Positions 5,674 to 6,116 of a stretch of 6,116 bases of DNA are shown piece after piece (the first letter of the stretch is position 1; each line of letters begins with the position of its first letter). A program made the position numbers and the translations under genes. The DNA lies in contig CANIXE010000142.1 in the NCBI GenBank assembly GCA_947470885.1, positions 1 through 6,116 on the forward strand, in the 5' to 3' direction. The DNA comes from Planctomycetota bacterium (GTDB taxonomy: Bacteria > Planctomycetota > UBA11346). The notes beneath the pieces are model-generated. The model saw nothing but the letters and a program-made list of their open reading frames with translations, did not search any database and was not told the origin of the DNA.

Positions 5674-6116
5674 CTAGCCCGACGCCAAGCGGGCGCGCAC
5701 ATCCGCATCAGCGGAGAGGATGTCGTCCAGGGACGGCGCGGGGCTATTTCCCACGATGGAGCCCACGCTGGCCAGGGCTTTTTCCACGGTGCGGAAAATA
5801 TCCAGGAAGGCGCAGCGCCCCGCCAGGAACGCGGCCACCGCGACCTCGTTGGCGGCGTTCATCACCGTGGGCGCGACCCCGCCGGCCTTGGCCGCGGCGT
5901 AGGCCAGGTCGATGGACGGGAAGCGTGATCGGTCGGGCTCTTCAAAGGTCAGGGCCCCCAGGCGGGAAAAATCTGGAGCCGCCACAGGACCGGCGACATG
6001 GTGGGGCCAGGTCAGGGCGTACTGGATCGGCACCCGCATGTCCGGCCGGCCCAGCTGGGCCATCACCGACCCGTCCCGGTAGCTGACCATGCTGTGGACC
6101 ACGCTCTGGGGATGGA
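5674..6116 (-). CDS. dxr: 1-deoxy-D-xylulose 5-phosphate reductoisomerase (partial, N-terminus beyond window)
   Basis: DXR catalyses NADPH-dependent rearrangement and reduction of DXP to MEP, the committed step of the non-mevalonate isoprenoid pathway. About 147 C-terminal codons are visible, ending in TAG at 5676-5674. HPQSVVHSMVSYRDGSVMAQ, then LGRPDMRVPIQYALTWP, is the conserved block at the end of the catalytic domain. Further on, PDFSRLGALTFEEPDRSRFP, APTVMNAANEVAVAAFL and the tail DDILSADADVRARL match the C-terminal helical domain (E. coli: ALTFAAPD, NAANEITVAAFL, DDVLSVDANAR). An internal Met at 6102 is not the start, because homology continues past it to the window edge. The reading frame is intact, so the gene appears functional. 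It leads directly into the NAD kinase gene. Confidence 0.97.
   Translation of the reverse strand, partial: HPQSVVHSMVSYRDGSVMAQLGRPDMRVPIQYALTWPHHVAGPVAAPDFSRLGALTFEEPDRSRFPSIDLAYAAAKAGGVAPTVMNAANEVAVAAFLAGRCAFLDIFRTVEKALASVGSIVGNSPAPSLDDILSADADVRARLASG

Noticed and set aside
5224..5928. Plus-strand frame opposite the NAD kinase and dxr
   Set aside because: It spans the junction of two clear minus-strand genes and has no family resemblance.

Overview
This is a GC-rich bacterial window with five coding genes, one decayed gene fragment and one long palindromic intergenic element. Three features suggest the PVC group (Planctomycetes, Verrucomicrobia, Lentisphaerae, Kiritimatiellae). The ECF sigma factor has the region-2 style common there (CxxxxGPSTDLDDCVQAVFLVLARRP) and a long Ala-rich C-terminal extension. 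There is a GH29 alpha-L-fucosidase remnant. The intergenic repeat is built from CGCGGAGN octamers. No rRNA or species marker is present, so this placement is an inference of moderate strength.

Layout. Minus strand, 1-1217: a Fic-domain AMP-transferase with an N-terminal inhibitory motif, running off the left edge. 1218-1733: a gene-poor stretch with a frameshifted N-terminal scrap of an alpha-L-fucosidase (about 1292-1484) and three 13-bp tandem repeats (1253-1291) where the fucosidase homology stops, just upstream of fic. Minus strand, 1734-3446: a 570-residue fusion of an ECF sigma factor, a membrane-spanning segment, a Pro/Val linker and three STN-like (secretin/TonB short N-terminal) repeats. 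3447-3615: a divergent regulatory gap. Plus strand, 3616-4401: a RecX-family protein with four three-helix repeats and an N-terminal extension. 4402-4824: a convergent gap almost filled by a nested, nearly palindromic MITE-like element of about 255 bp. Minus strand, 4825-5670: an NAD kinase, preceded by 3 bp and then the end of dxr (5674 to beyond 6116).

How the genes relate. dxr and the NAD kinase form a tight operon transcribed leftward: DXR consumes NADPH in the MEP isoprenoid pathway, and NAD kinase makes the NADP pool. The sigma-STN fusion and the RecX-like gene are divergent and share one upstream region, which may allow co-regulation. The Fic gene stands alone next to a scar of gene loss.

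The most unusual item is the sigma-STN fusion. STN-type domains carry the signal in FecA/FecR cell-surface signalling, so a sigma factor carrying membrane-anchored STN repeats could be a single-polypeptide version of that pathway. The palindromic element, the four-repeat RecX and the fucosidase scar are the other points worth a look.
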